Positions 53,585-62,686 of a stretch of 64,000 nt of DNA are shown one piece after another. The notes below the pieces were generated by a model. That model worked only from the letters and a program-made list of their open reading frames with translations, was not told where the DNA came from and did not search any database. The stretch is taken from assembly GCA_942492735.1 (NCBI GenBank), contig OW818648.1, positions 2,976,001 through 3,040,000 on the forward strand. Reading direction: 5' to 3'. The translations under genes were made by a program, and so were the position numbers. This stretch comes from Sporobacter sp942492735. GTDB taxonomy: Bacteria; Bacillota; Clostridia; Oscillospirales; Oscillospiraceae. Position 1 is the stretch's first letter. Every line of letters starts with the position of its first letter.

Positions 53585-54934
53585 CTATTTTATTGCTGCC
53601 TGCAGCACTGTATTGGCGATTGGCCCCGCTGTCTGGCTGCCTGAGCCCCCGTTTTCAACGACGACGACGAACGCCAGCGGATACTCTTCATTTGTGATAT
53701 AACCGACAAACCATGCGTGCGGCGGGGCATCGCTGCCCACTTCGGCTGTACCTGATTTCGCGAAGAGCTCTAAACCCGGGTAATTCCCTTCGCCATATGT
53801 TTTATAAACATTGTAATTCATCATGGTGGCTATTTTTCCCGACGTCGCCTTGCTTAAAAGCCGCTGTGAACCTGGCGGTATAAGTTCTGCGAGCCCTTTG
53901 TCATGAATGAGGCTTATATCAAGGGCGACGCCGCCGTTGGCGATTGCACCGATAAATCGCAGCATACCGGCTGGGCATACCAAATCGTTATACTGTCCGA
54001 TACCGGACCAGGCGAGATCGGCCGTATCCGATTCCGCTTTCTCGAAACTGCCTGCATTTGTCTTGATCCCGTCGATACTTATACTTTTCGTCAGGGCGAA
54101 CTTGGATGCGTAATTATTAAGTAGATCGGCACCGAGCTCGAGAGCGAGTTCGGCAAATGTGCTGTTGCAGGAAACAGCCAAGGCGTCCTCGATGGATAAG
54201 TCACCATGCGTTTTCGTGCAGTTAACCGTATCGCTGCCGACCTTGATGCTGCCTTCGCAGGTGAAAACGCGATCATACAAATCAGGGATATTTTCTATAG
54301 CGGCGGCCAACGTCACGAGCTTGAACGTCGACCCCGGGCTATAAGCGCTTGACAGGAATCTGTTGATAAATACACCGTCGTATATATTGCCGCTGTTTTC
54401 CAAATCCGGCACATCCATCGGGTCAAACGTTGGGGCGGAAACCATGCAGAGGATTTCGCCCGTTTTATAGTTCATCACGCCGATTGCGCCTTTTTTGCCG
54501 CCAAGAGCCTTTAGTGCCACGCTATTAAGCTGCGCATCGATTGACAGGTAAAGGTCTTTGCCCTCACCTTTCAGTGTATAGGTTCCTGTCAGGAGATTAT
54601 ATCCCATCAGACGTGACGCGAAGGATGTCAAAGCGCTTGTGCCGATATTGCCGTATAAATCACCGACAGCGTGAAGCGTCGCCTTTCGCAGCGCGGCGCT
54701 GTCGGCATAAATGCGTCCGCCATCTTTAATATCAGTCAATATGACGCCGTTTCTGTCAAGGATCGTGCCAACCTTCAGAATACCATCGGAATAGACGGTT
54801 TGGTTTGATGGAAATGACACCCAAGCTTTCCCGTTCATAATGAATTTGAAGATGTAAAGAGACAGGCCTGCTAAAACCAGCAGTGTTAACAGTAAAAGCG
54901 CACGGGATCTGTTGCTGACTCTTTTCATTTTCAT
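53585..54934 (-). CDS. penicillin-binding transpeptidase (PbpA-like)
   Basis: 449 aa. One N-terminal membrane anchor (about 12-34), no long dimerisation domain, then the transpeptidase with Ser202-x-x-Lys205 (SPGSTFKLV), SCN at 255-257 and KSG at 392-394 (FAKSGTAEVG). It is shorter than a standard class B PBP, like the PbpA proteins coupled to RodA. The FHA-FtsW gene lies 31 nt upstream in the same direction, so they probably work as a pair in wall synthesis. Confidence 0.92.
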   Translation of the reverse strand: MKMKRVSNRSRALLLLTLLVLAGLSLYIFKFIMNGKAWVSFPSNQTVYSDGILKVGTILDRNGVILTDIKDGGRIYADSAALRKATLHAVGDLYGNIGTSALTSFASRLMGYNLLTGTYTLKGEGKDLYLSIDAQLNSVALKALGGKKGAIGVMNYKTGEILCMVSAPTFDPMDVPDLENSGNIYDGVFINRFLSSAYSPGSTFKLVTLAAAIENIPDLYDRVFTCEGSIKVGSDTVNCTKTHGDLSIEDALAVSCNSTFAELALELGADLLNNYASKFALTKSISIDGIKTNAGSFEKAESDTADLAWSGIGQYNDLVCPAGMLRFIGAIANGGVALDISLIHDKGLAELIPPGSQRLLSKATSGKIATMMNYNVYKTYGEGNYPGLELFAKSGTAEVGSDAPPHAWFVGYITNEEYPLAFVVVVENGGSGSQTAGPIANTVLQAAIK

Positions 54935-54965
54935 TTCACTTCTTTCTTATTGATTACACAGTGCT

Positions 54966-56840
54966 TCAATTCTTATTCTCTTTATCGTCGTCACCAATAC
55001 CAGAGTCATCATCAAATTCGAAATCGTGATTGAAGTCGAAATCGTGATCGAAACCGTCTTCGGCATTCATGTTAAAATCCGTGTTGTTTTGAGATTTGCC
55101 GTATACTTCTTTTTTCCCATACGTACTGATCTCTTTTTTGCTGATATGTTTCGGGGTTCTGACAACAAAGCTCGCATTTTTTCGCGTATCGACGGCCTTG
55201 ATAAAGGCGAGCAGACCCCAGCACGCAATCAGGCTTGACCCGCCCTTTGAAACGAACGGGAATGTGACACCAGTAAATGGCAGGATGTCGACAGAACCGA
55301 GGACATTCAGAATCATCTGAAAAATTAAGATAGTAGCAGCGGCGCATGCACCGATGACGTAATATGAGCTGCGTGCCGCCCTGGAGGAGCGAATGACGTG
55401 GAACGCCAAAATGAGCAGCGCGAATACGGCAGTAACAGCGACAATCAAGCCCAGTTCCTCACACAATATACCGAACACGATATCGGTATCGGCGGCGAAT
55501 ACGCGCTTCAGCCAGCCGTTGCCGGCCCCGACTCCGAAAAAACCGCCGCTGGCGGCTGCCGACATTGTTCTCGTCTGCTGGAAGCCGCCACCGCTGGCGA
55601 ACTCCCATGCGTGTCCCCATGTGGCAAAACGCCCGGCGACATGCGGTTTGAGTATAACGGCCATAAAACCGGCGAAACCCGCGCCTGCAACACTTAGAAA
55701 CACCGTGGTAAAATCACCGGAGCGTATAAAAGAAATAGTCAAATACGTGATGAAGAAGATGAGCGCCGCGCCGAAATCAGCCATGAGAGCCAGCGCTATG
55801 ACGCAGACGCCGGAGAACGCAATAAATAGGACAAGGTTACGTTTAGCAAACAGCCTGTCCAAGGTAGCGGCACCTGCGAAAACGAATGCAATCTTGACAA
55901 ACTCAGACGGCTGAAAGGTGACGCCATATATGGTCATCCAGTTTCTGGCGCCGAATGTTGTGCTGCTCAGCAGCAAATTGACGCCGAGTAGAATAAGGCC
56001 TGCTACGGCTATCGGCCAGCGGAGCTTGACCGCTCTGCGCAAATCTCTTAAGAACCATCCAATGATAAAAAAGAGAAAGAGGCCAATGATTAATAAGATG
56101 ATTTGTTTATAAAGCTCTGACGGCGCTGCAGTTGCCGTCACACCGAGTCCGATCGTACACAAGAAAAAAGCAATCGTTTCTATCTCGAATGCGACACGTC
56201 GCAATATTCTCGTCAGTATATAGCAAAACCAGGTCAAAATGATCAAGGCGGCATATGAAACAGGCACTGCTATGGGAAGCGCGTTTTCAAAGGAAATACA
56301 AAGCTGCAAACCCAGAACAACCTGAAACAGTGTTAAATAAGCAAGCGTTGCAAAAGGCTTCACGACCTTGCCCGGCTTGATTCTCACCTTAGACAGTAAA
56401 ACATGCTCGAGTGTACTTGTCGTCATAAAAACGAGCTCCACACCGGCCAGAGATATGATGTCACCGTTCCTTATCTGTGCCCTGTCTATCACTTTATTTC
56501 CGTTTAAAATGACACCGCCTTTTGAGTCAAGATCATATACCTGCCATTGCCCTTTCACATCCCGAATGACAGCGGCGTGGCTCCTTGACAGGGTTGGATA
56601 TTCCATGTAGACATCCGAGGATTTTGATCGGCCGATGATATTCTCCCAGTGATTGAGGCTGATTTTTGCGCCGTTCGGCAGGCTGAGAAATCCCCATTCC
56701 TCATAATCATCTTCCTCTATTAAGAGCGATTTTACCGATCGAAAAACAATAATGAGCGCAAGGATCGGAAGAATAAATCTGAAAACAAGAGTAAAATATG
56801 TGAAAATTTCTGCCGGATCACTCGAAATAACATCATTCAT
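54966..56840 (-). CDS. FHA domain-FtsW/RodA/SpoVE fusion
   Basis: 624 aa. A membrane helix (about 14-36), a cytoplasmic FHA domain (about 55-138, IIGRSKSSDVYMEYPTLSRS and HAAV, with the phosphothreonine-binding Arg-Ser-His set), then about ten membrane helices of a SEDS glycosyltransferase (about 160-560) with NWMTIYGVTFQPSEFVKIA and VGAGNGWLKRVF. An acidic Asp/Phe/His tail ends it. It polymerises glycan strands. The FHA domain gives a direct way to bind PrkC-type phosphoproteins (inference). Confidence 0.92.
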   Translation of the reverse strand: MNDVISSDPAEIFTYFTLVFRFILPILALIIVFRSVKSLLIEEDDYEEWGFLSLPNGAKISLNHWENIIGRSKSSDVYMEYPTLSRSHAAVIRDVKGQWQVYDLDSKGGVILNGNKVIDRAQIRNGDIISLAGVELVFMTTSTLEHVLLSKVRIKPGKVVKPFATLAYLTLFQVVLGLQLCISFENALPIAVPVSYAALIILTWFCYILTRILRRVAFEIETIAFFLCTIGLGVTATAAPSELYKQIILLIIGLFLFFIIGWFLRDLRRAVKLRWPIAVAGLILLGVNLLLSSTTFGARNWMTIYGVTFQPSEFVKIAFVFAGAATLDRLFAKRNLVLFIAFSGVCVIALALMADFGAALIFFITYLTISFIRSGDFTTVFLSVAGAGFAGFMAVILKPHVAGRFATWGHAWEFASGGGFQQTRTMSAAASGGFFGVGAGNGWLKRVFAADTDIVFGILCEELGLIVAVTAVFALLILAFHVIRSSRAARSSYYVIGACAAATILIFQMILNVLGSVDILPFTGVTFPFVSKGGSSLIACWGLLAFIKAVDTRKNASFVVRTPKHISKKEISTYGKKEVYGKSQNNTDFNMNAEDGFDHDFDFNHDFEFDDDSGIGDDDKENKN

Positions 56841-56910
56841 TTTCGAGAAGATATTGCTTAACCAATCGATACCGCGTCACTCCCTTCATTGAAAATCAGC
56901 ACGAACAGAA

Positions 56911-56978
56911 ACGGGAGGGCACGAAATAATCATCAATACCGGCAAAGCCTCGTCGTGATTAATTTCCTGCCCACCCGT
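56911..56978. repeat. long imperfect inverted repeat between EF-G-like and FHA-FtsW genes
   Basis: ACGGGaGGGCAcGAAATAATCA (from 56911) and its inverted near-copy ending CCCGT (to 56978) form arms of about 24 nt with a 20-25 nt loop. No T-run follows. It lies in the FHA-FtsW upstream region. Confidence 0.6.
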
Positions 56979-57002
56979 AAAATTCAGTACCTAAATATAA
57001 AC

Positions 57003-59063
57003 CTATTCCGCTTCGTTCAAGGCTTTGGCTTCTTCAATAATCTTCGCCTGAACGATTGCAGGAGCCTCTTCATAGCGCACAAACTGAAGTGTAAAGGAGC
57101 CGCGTCCCTGTGTTATGGAACGCAAATCTATGGCATAGCTCGACATTTCTCCCATCGGCACCTCGGCTTCGACGACTTGCATACCGTCGCTATTCATGTT
57201 CATGCCCATCGGGCTGCCGCGTCGTTTTGACAGGTCGGACATGATGTCGCCCATATACGTATCGGGGATCGTCACTGCCAAAAAGCCGATTGGTTCCAAA
57301 AGTGTCGGACTGGCTTGCGGTATGCCGTCTTTAAATGCCAGTTGCGCTGCCATTTTAAACGCCATTTCTGAAGAATCGACAGGATGATATGACCCGTCAA
57401 CAAGTGTTGCTTTTAAATACACCATCGGGTATCCGGCCAGAACGCCCTTCTGGATGCTGTCACGCAAGCCTTTTTCCACAGCCGGGAAAAAGTTTCTCGG
57501 GACACTGCCGCCAAAAACATTTTCGGCAAAAATCATATCTTCTTCGTCACCTGGCTCAAAGTCAATGACGACATCACCGAATTGTCCATGACCGCCTGAT
57601 TGCTTCTTATGGCGTCCTTTTGCCTGGAATTTTTTACGTATTTTTTCGCGATATGCAACGCGTGCCGGTGCAAGTACAACCTCGACGCCGAATTTATCCC
57701 TGAGCTTGGAGCAAAGAACATCAAGCTGAATATCACCAGCGCCCGAAACAACCATTTGCTTTGTTTCGGCATTGTTTACTATCGTAAATGTCTGATCTTC
57801 TTCACCGAGACGATGAAGTCCGGCCGCAATTTTGTCTTCCTGGCCTTTCGTCTTTGGGGATATAGCCATAGAGTAGCACGGCGGCGCAAAGTCGACGCCT
57901 TTTGCGGTAACCTGCTTTTTGTTATCGCACAGCGTATCGCCGGTTTTTGTATCTGTGAGCTTTGAAACCGCGCCGACATCGCCGCAGATGATTTCCTTGA
58001 CTTCAATGCTCTTTTTACCCTGCATTTTATAAATATGGCCGATCTTTTCAGAAGCGCCCGTTCTTGGGTTGATCAGCATCATATCTGCGGCCACTTTACC
58101 GGACAGGACCTTGAACAAGCTGAATTTGCCGTACTGATCCGAAACTGTCTTGTAGACAACCGCACAGGTAGGACCATTGGGGTTTGGTTCAATGACCGTG
58201 CCTTCGACAGATTCTTCCTGACGCGATTCAAGCGGTGACGGGATAAGATTAACGACCGCATCGAGAAGTGTGCGTGTACCAAGTCCAGACAAGGCACATC
58301 CGCCGAACACAGGGAACAGCGTCAACTCTTTGACACCCGTTTTGAGTCCGGTGATGATTTCGTCGGTTGTAAATTCTTCACCGGAAAAATACTTTTCCAT
58401 GAACTGCTCGCTTGTTTCGGCAACGCTCTCGTTAACGGCTGTATATAATGCCTCAAGCCTGCTCGTCATTGAATCAGGAATGGCGATTTCTTTACTCTTG
58501 CCATTTTCAATCGTAAATGCTTTTCTATAAATGAGGTCAACTATACCTTCAACTTTGCCGGCATCATTGACGATTGGGGCGATCATCGGGCAGACAGAGG
58601 TTCCGTATTTTTCGCGGAATGCACTATACACATCTTTATAGTTGCCGTTTTCTTCGTCAATTCTTGAAACATATATAATTCTAGGCAGTTTGCGCTCGGC
58701 TAAATACTTCCACGCCTTCTCCGCGCCGACAGTCACGCCATCCTTGGCACCACATACTATAACACCGGCATCGGCGATACGGAGCGCCTCTGCGACTTCA
58801 CCTGCGAAATCAAAATAACCCGGCGTGTCGAGTATATTTATCTTGCAATCTTTATACTCAACATACATTGTAGCGAGTGAAATCGAAATTTGACGCTTTA
58901 TCTCCTCTGCCTCGGAATCTCCAACTGTATTACCGTCAACAATCTTACCGAGTCTGTCTGTTCCGCCAGTTAAAAACAACATGCTTTCGGCAAGACTTGT
59001 TTTTCCATTGCTCCCATGTCCAAGAAGAGCAATATTGCGGATTTTATCAGTGGCATAGGTCAT
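57003..59063 (-). CDS. elongation factor G-like GTPase (FusA2 type)
   Basis: 686 aa. GTPase motifs GHGSNGKTSLAE (G1), DTPGYFDF (G3) and SRIDEEN (a degenerate G4). EF-G domains II-V follow, with GGHGQFGDVV and GRGSFTLQFVRYEEAP at the end. The G1 loop and total length match the EF-G2 branch, not the main fusA. Its exact role is unsettled. A strong sigma-A promoter lies upstream. Confidence 0.9.
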   Translation of the reverse strand: MTYATDKIRNIALLGHGSNGKTSLAESMLFLTGGTDRLGKIVDGNTVGDSEAEEIKRQISISLATMYVEYKDCKINILDTPGYFDFAGEVAEALRIADAGVIVCGAKDGVTVGAEKAWKYLAERKLPRIIYVSRIDEENGNYKDVYSAFREKYGTSVCPMIAPIVNDAGKVEGIVDLIYRKAFTIENGKSKEIAIPDSMTSRLEALYTAVNESVAETSEQFMEKYFSGEEFTTDEIITGLKTGVKELTLFPVFGGCALSGLGTRTLLDAVVNLIPSPLESRQEESVEGTVIEPNPNGPTCAVVYKTVSDQYGKFSLFKVLSGKVAADMMLINPRTGASEKIGHIYKMQGKKSIEVKEIICGDVGAVSKLTDTKTGDTLCDNKKQVTAKGVDFAPPCYSMAISPKTKGQEDKIAAGLHRLGEEDQTFTIVNNAETKQMVVSGAGDIQLDVLCSKLRDKFGVEVVLAPARVAYREKIRKKFQAKGRHKKQSGGHGQFGDVVIDFEPGDEEDMIFAENVFGGSVPRNFFPAVEKGLRDSIQKGVLAGYPMVYLKATLVDGSYHPVDSSEMAFKMAAQLAFKDGIPQASPTLLEPIGFLAVTIPDTYMGDIMSDLSKRRGSPMGMNMNSDGMQVVEAEVPMGEMSSYAIDLRSITQGRGSFTLQFVRYEEAPAIVQAKIIEEAKALNEAE

Positions 59064-59100
59064 ATATGTTTTTACACTCCTTAAAAAGCTTATGACGAAA

Positions 59101-59129
59101 ATTATACACTAACAAAATTTAAAATACAA
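59101..59129 (-). promoter_or_regulatory. sigma-A-type promoter of the EF-G-like gene
   Basis: Minus strand: TTGTAT (59129-59124), 17-nt spacer, TATAAT (59106-59101), about 40 nt before the start codon. Confidence 0.75.
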
Positions 59130-59164
59130 TAATATTTTGTTTATTTTGATAGTTGCGTTCGTTC

Positions 59165-61540
59165 TTACTGTCGGTATTTCGCAAATCCACAGATGATGAG
59201 AACAACAAACAGCATCGAAAGCATAAAGAGCAGCAGATTGCCGGCACTTGCAGAAGCGAAGGAACCGGCCCAGCAGATGATAAACATGATCATCATCCCG
59301 GCGAAAGCCGATAGAATTGAGAATATTGTTGCAATGAGTGATGTCGTACGAAGACGCCTGCCGCCTGTTATGGATTCAACATACGGACCCATGCCGTCAC
59401 GTATCAATATTGCAGAAACACGTTTGGCTTCCTGTTTGGCGTCGTCTGATATCTCATACGTATTCTGTATCGGTATATATTCAACATCACTCACAGGGAC
59501 CTTGTATTTCTGTTCGAGCATGACCGGCGTGATGTTAAAATCTCTGACGGCAAAAAATAGCTTAACATGGTAGCGCAGAACAGAAATCAGCGCGTTCTGC
59601 ACTGACTTTATCGGCACATAATTGATAGAGAAAACGGCAATTAGTTTCTTGTTGACGGCAGTAAATATCGCGTTTTTCATGTTGAGGCTGCTCGGTACTC
59701 TGATGCCCATCAAATTCATAAATGCCGCCGATCCCGTAATAACGCGTTCACCCTTAATCAGCGCGCCGATTCCGCCTTCATAACAGGCAAAATCCTCGAC
59801 CCGGATGAGGTTCATCGCCTGCTTGCTGAGCTGCTCCGAAAAAATCTTTGCCAGACCGGAGTTTGATGCGATGATAAGGCTTGCAGTGTATCTGATCGCT
59901 TTCTCGGGAGACATCTCTTCGAATACCTTTATACCGCCGATAGAAACAGTGCCGGCAGGAAAAAGGTCCTCATCCGTAATGCTCACGCCGTCTGTGTGAA
60001 ACAAATCATCCGCACCGCCCCAGCCGGCAACTGCAGCACCTAATTGCCGCGCCCTTCTCGTTACGGCGCTAAAAGGTACTGCATAAGCCAGGACTGCTGA
60101 AAACGGGGCTGCCGCTGCCATAATTGCAGCAAAATGATGCAGAAAATATTGCGCATTGCCATGACCGACTGACGCGTAAAGCGCAAGTACGCCCGATGCA
60201 ACAATCAAAATAGGTGTTGCGAATTTATAGGTTGTTTCGCTTATATCGGCTTGAATCAGGTTGTTGTAAAATCCTGATGTACGGCCAGTCACCTTCTTAA
60301 TAATTGTACTGTCGAGCTCCTCACACATTTCGGCAATGACACCGGATGGTGTTGATGCCGCCTGCGCTGTTTTCATTGCTTCTGTCAGCGCTCTATAATA
60401 GATTTTTTCGGCCCATAACATAAACGTGAGAGAAAAAGCAGAAATGACACAATAAGGCATGCCCGTCACTGTATCTTGCTTATATATGCTGTATGCGGCT
60501 GCTGCGATGGTGGTAAGGCATGAAAACAAATTGAGAGATTCCACGCCAGGACCGCGTTTGAATATATCCGTAATGCCAACGAGAAGCTTGTCGACACTCA
60601 GCATCATCACAGCAAACAAAAATATTAGGAGAATTCCGGTGAAAAGGATTTTATTATGACTTGAATTGCCGCTGCCAAATGGCAGCACGGCGCCGGACTC
60701 GAAAACAAGCGTCAGAATTGCCATGACGACTGTCAGGGCCAAGCTGGCAAGGCTCCTAAATGAATAGGAGTTACACCTTTCGGCAAACCTTTTTGTAGCA
60801 TCACGGAAATCAGGCTCTTCCAAAACCTCCTCTTCGATGACAGGCACAGGTCTAACCGGAAGATTCTCCTCATCGTCTGAATAATCGTCGTCGTCTGTTC
60901 TGGTATTCCTGCTGAAGATACCGAATACCTTCTTGACGGATTTTTTGCTGTCTTCATCTATTTGCGTTTGATGCTCAATCGCCTGATTGACTTCTCTTTC
61001 AATGTCACCAGGATTGTCTCTTGACGCGTAATGGTATTTGCTGAGCGGGACGACATCCGAATCGGTTGTTCTCTGCCCACCCGTGTTTTTGAGGATTGTG
61101 GTTTCTTTCTCATGACGGTATATGTGCTTCTTTGTTTGTAGTAACTCATCAATATTTGGTGCTTCGGTTGTTTTAGTGTCATTATTTCTTTGTGATTTAT
61201 CAGAAACAATCTGTCCCTGTCCGAGCTTCCCTCCGGCTGCCTCAAGTACTATTTTGTCAGTTTTTTCCTGCAAAATGGTCGTCGGTGTTTTCTTGTCACC
61301 GGCGATATAAGCCGTCCCCTTGTATTCCGCTAAAATGGATTCAAGAGATATTTCACCTTTAGAAGAGGCACTGTCATTATCATCAGCAGCCTGCGCATTT
61401 TGCGCCGGATCTGAACGCGTATCATCAAATGACGTCGCGTCATCAAATGACGTCGCGTCATCAAATGACGTCGCGTCATCAAATGACGTCGCGTCATCAA
61501 AAATACTGACATTGTCAAGATATTCACTTTCTCGAGCCAA
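59165..61540 (-). CDS. pseudo-P-type-ATPase-like membrane protein
   Basis: 791 aa. Residues 1-250 are acidic and probably disordered, with five SFDDAT-type hexapeptide repeats at 12-41. Eight membrane segments follow, at about 262-281, 298-316, 336-352, 361-378, 440-458, 468-492, 733-757 and 766-787, the number and spacing seen in P1B-type ATPases. After segment six (AAAAPFSAVLAYAVPFSAV) comes a stretch aligned with a P/N domain: ASLIIASNSGLAKIFSEQL, VITGSAAFMNLMGI, and VRDFNITPVMLEQKYKVP. But the DKTGT phosphorylation site is replaced by FHTDGVSIT, the TGE, SEHP and GDGxND motifs are missing, and there is no CPC motif. It is therefore likely a catalytically dead relative. No function known. 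Confidence 0.72.
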   Translation of the reverse strand: MARESEYLDNVSIFDDATSFDDATSFDDATSFDDATSFDDTRSDPAQNAQAADDNDSASSKGEISLESILAEYKGTAYIAGDKKTPTTILQEKTDKIVLEAAGGKLGQGQIVSDKSQRNNDTKTTEAPNIDELLQTKKHIYRHEKETTILKNTGGQRTTDSDVVPLSKYHYASRDNPGDIEREVNQAIEHQTQIDEDSKKSVKKVFGIFSRNTRTDDDDYSDDEENLPVRPVPVIEEEVLEEPDFRDATKRFAERCNSYSFRSLASLALTVVMAILTLVFESGAVLPFGSGNSSHNKILFTGILLIFLFAVMMLSVDKLLVGITDIFKRGPGVESLNLFSCLTTIAAAAYSIYKQDTVTGMPYCVISAFSLTFMLWAEKIYYRALTEAMKTAQAASTPSGVIAEMCEELDSTIIKKVTGRTSGFYNNLIQADISETTYKFATPILIVASGVLALYASVGHGNAQYFLHHFAAIMAAAAPFSAVLAYAVPFSAVTRRARQLGAAVAGWGGADDLFHTDGVSITDEDLFPAGTVSIGGIKVFEEMSPEKAIRYTASLIIASNSGLAKIFSEQLSKQAMNLIRVEDFACYEGGIGALIKGERVITGSAAFMNLMGIRVPSSLNMKNAIFTAVNKKLIAVFSINYVPIKSVQNALISVLRYHVKLFFAVRDFNITPVMLEQKYKVPVSDVEYIPIQNTYEISDDAKQEAKRVSAILIRDGMGPYVESITGGRRLRTTSLIATIFSILSAFAGMMIMFIICWAGSFASASAGNLLLFMLSMLFVVLIICGFAKYRQ
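61420..61505. repeat. 18-bp tandem repeat inside the pseudo-ATPase gene
   Basis: Unit GTCATCAAATGACGTCGC repeated about four times without change, with partial copies at both ends. It codes for the SFDDAT hexapeptide. Exact copies suggest recent expansion, so copy number may vary between strains. Confidence 0.9.
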
Positions 61541-61576
61541 AGACGTCTCCTCCTAAATATGATATCTCTTTGCAGC

Positions 61577-62431
61577 TTATCGATTGTTCACGCTTCTCTG
61601 GCGAAATGCTTCATACAATATAACAGAGGCGGAGACTGAAGCGTTCAGCGAGGATATCTTTCCGACCATTGGAATACGCACCTTGAAATCGCAGTTTTCC
61701 AGTACAAGACGGCTGATTCCTTCACCTTCAGATCCGATTACCAGGGCAGCCGGGCCGGTTAAATCAGTCTGCCAAATATGCGACGCGCCATCAGCCTCAG
61801 CTGCGTAAATCCACACGCCGGCACTTTTTAGTTCACCGAGTGCAGCCGTAATATTGGATACTCTGGCGACAGCCATATATTCGACAGCGCCTGCTGATGT
61901 TTTCGAGACGATTGCCGTCAACCCGGCGCTTCTTCTTTTCGGAATGATAATGCCGTGTGCACCGGCACATTCTGCCGTCCTGATGATCGCACCGAGGTTA
62001 TGGGGATCGGATATCTCATCACAGACGACGATGAGCGGCGCTTCATTTCTGTCTTTTGCAATCTGGAGTATTTCTTCGATGCTGACATAGGGTTTAACCG
62101 AAGCGAGAGCAATGACGCCCTGATGCGCGTGTGTAACGCTCATCGAATCAAGTTTTCTTTTATCAGCTTCAACAACGACTGTTCCTGCTTGACGGGCTTG
62201 TGACGCTATGTGCCCGAGTGACGCATCCGTCTCCCCTTTTACAATATAAACTTTATCGATCGGACGTCCGGCACGCAGTGCTTCAATGACGGCATTACGG
62301 CCTTCGATGATGCCGCCGACGTCTTCATCATCTTTCTGCGCGGACTTTTCAGCGCCGGACTCCTCCCTTTTATGGTAGGGATCCATATGCTTCTGTATCG
62401 GCTTACGGCGGTTGAACGTGCCGTCACTCAT
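61577..62431 (-). CDS. rlmB: 23S rRNA 2'-O-ribose methyltransferase (RlmB/TrmH family)
   Basis: 284 aa from the ATG at 62429-62431 (AAGAGGT site). A lysine/glutamate-rich N-terminus (about 1-45), the L30e-like substrate-binding domain (IIEGRNAVIEALRAG), then the SPOUT knot with DPHNLGAIIRTAECAG, VIGSEGEGIS and LNASVSASVILYEAFRQR. Modifies G2251 of 23S rRNA. Confidence 0.94.
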   Translation of the reverse strand: MSDGTFNRRKPIQKHMDPYHKREESGAEKSAQKDDEDVGGIIEGRNAVIEALRAGRPIDKVYIVKGETDASLGHIASQARQAGTVVVEADKRKLDSMSVTHAHQGVIALASVKPYVSIEEILQIAKDRNEAPLIVVCDEISDPHNLGAIIRTAECAGAHGIIIPKRRSAGLTAIVSKTSAGAVEYMAVARVSNITAALGELKSAGVWIYAAEADGASHIWQTDLTGPAALVIGSEGEGISRLVLENCDFKVRIPMVGKISSLNASVSASVILYEAFRQRSVNNR

Positions 62432-62475
62432 ATTTATGTTACCTCTTTTGTGATTAATTAATATTTCCCAACGAC

Positions 62476-62498
62476 GGGCGAACACAGTTCGCCCCTAC
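62476..62498. repeat. GGGCGAACacaGTTCGCCCCTAC palindrome
   Basis: A solo CCCTAC-ended palindrome nearly identical to that at 3757-3778. Confidence 0.7.
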
Positions 62499-62542
62499 GC
62501 GGTGTTTTTGGTATGCCGTGTTACGCGGCACAGGAGACAATC

Positions 62543-62604
62543 CTCAGTCGCCAAGCGACTTTTCCGAAGTCGCATTGCGACAGCTCCTTTCAAAAGGAGC
62601 CTGT
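62543..62604. repeat. two stacked hairpins, TCAGTCGC type
   Basis: A CAGTCGC...GCGAC unit repeated as GAAGTCGCattGCGACAG, followed by CTCCTTTcaAAAGGAG. Short repeats of this pattern (GCGACAGCTCC..AAGGAGCC) are familiar from gut Clostridia genomes. Confidence 0.55.
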
Positions 62605-62686
62605 GGGATTAGGAGCGGCGCACATTTCCTTGCGCGGGGGCAAGGGGCGCAGCCCTATTCCTTTATTGGGCGGGCGGGTGGGTATT

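Larger units (their letters stand above)
62432..62686. other. 255-nt repeat-bearing gap between metK and rlmB
   Basis: Holds the palindrome at 62476-62498 and the TCAGTCGC hairpins at 62543-62604, plus a G-rich stretch to 62690. No ORF with a ribosome site and no clear metK terminator was found. Confidence 0.55.

Noticed and set aside
61420..61505. CRISPR-like array
   Set aside because: 18-bp units are directly adjacent without spacers and lie in frame inside a gene.
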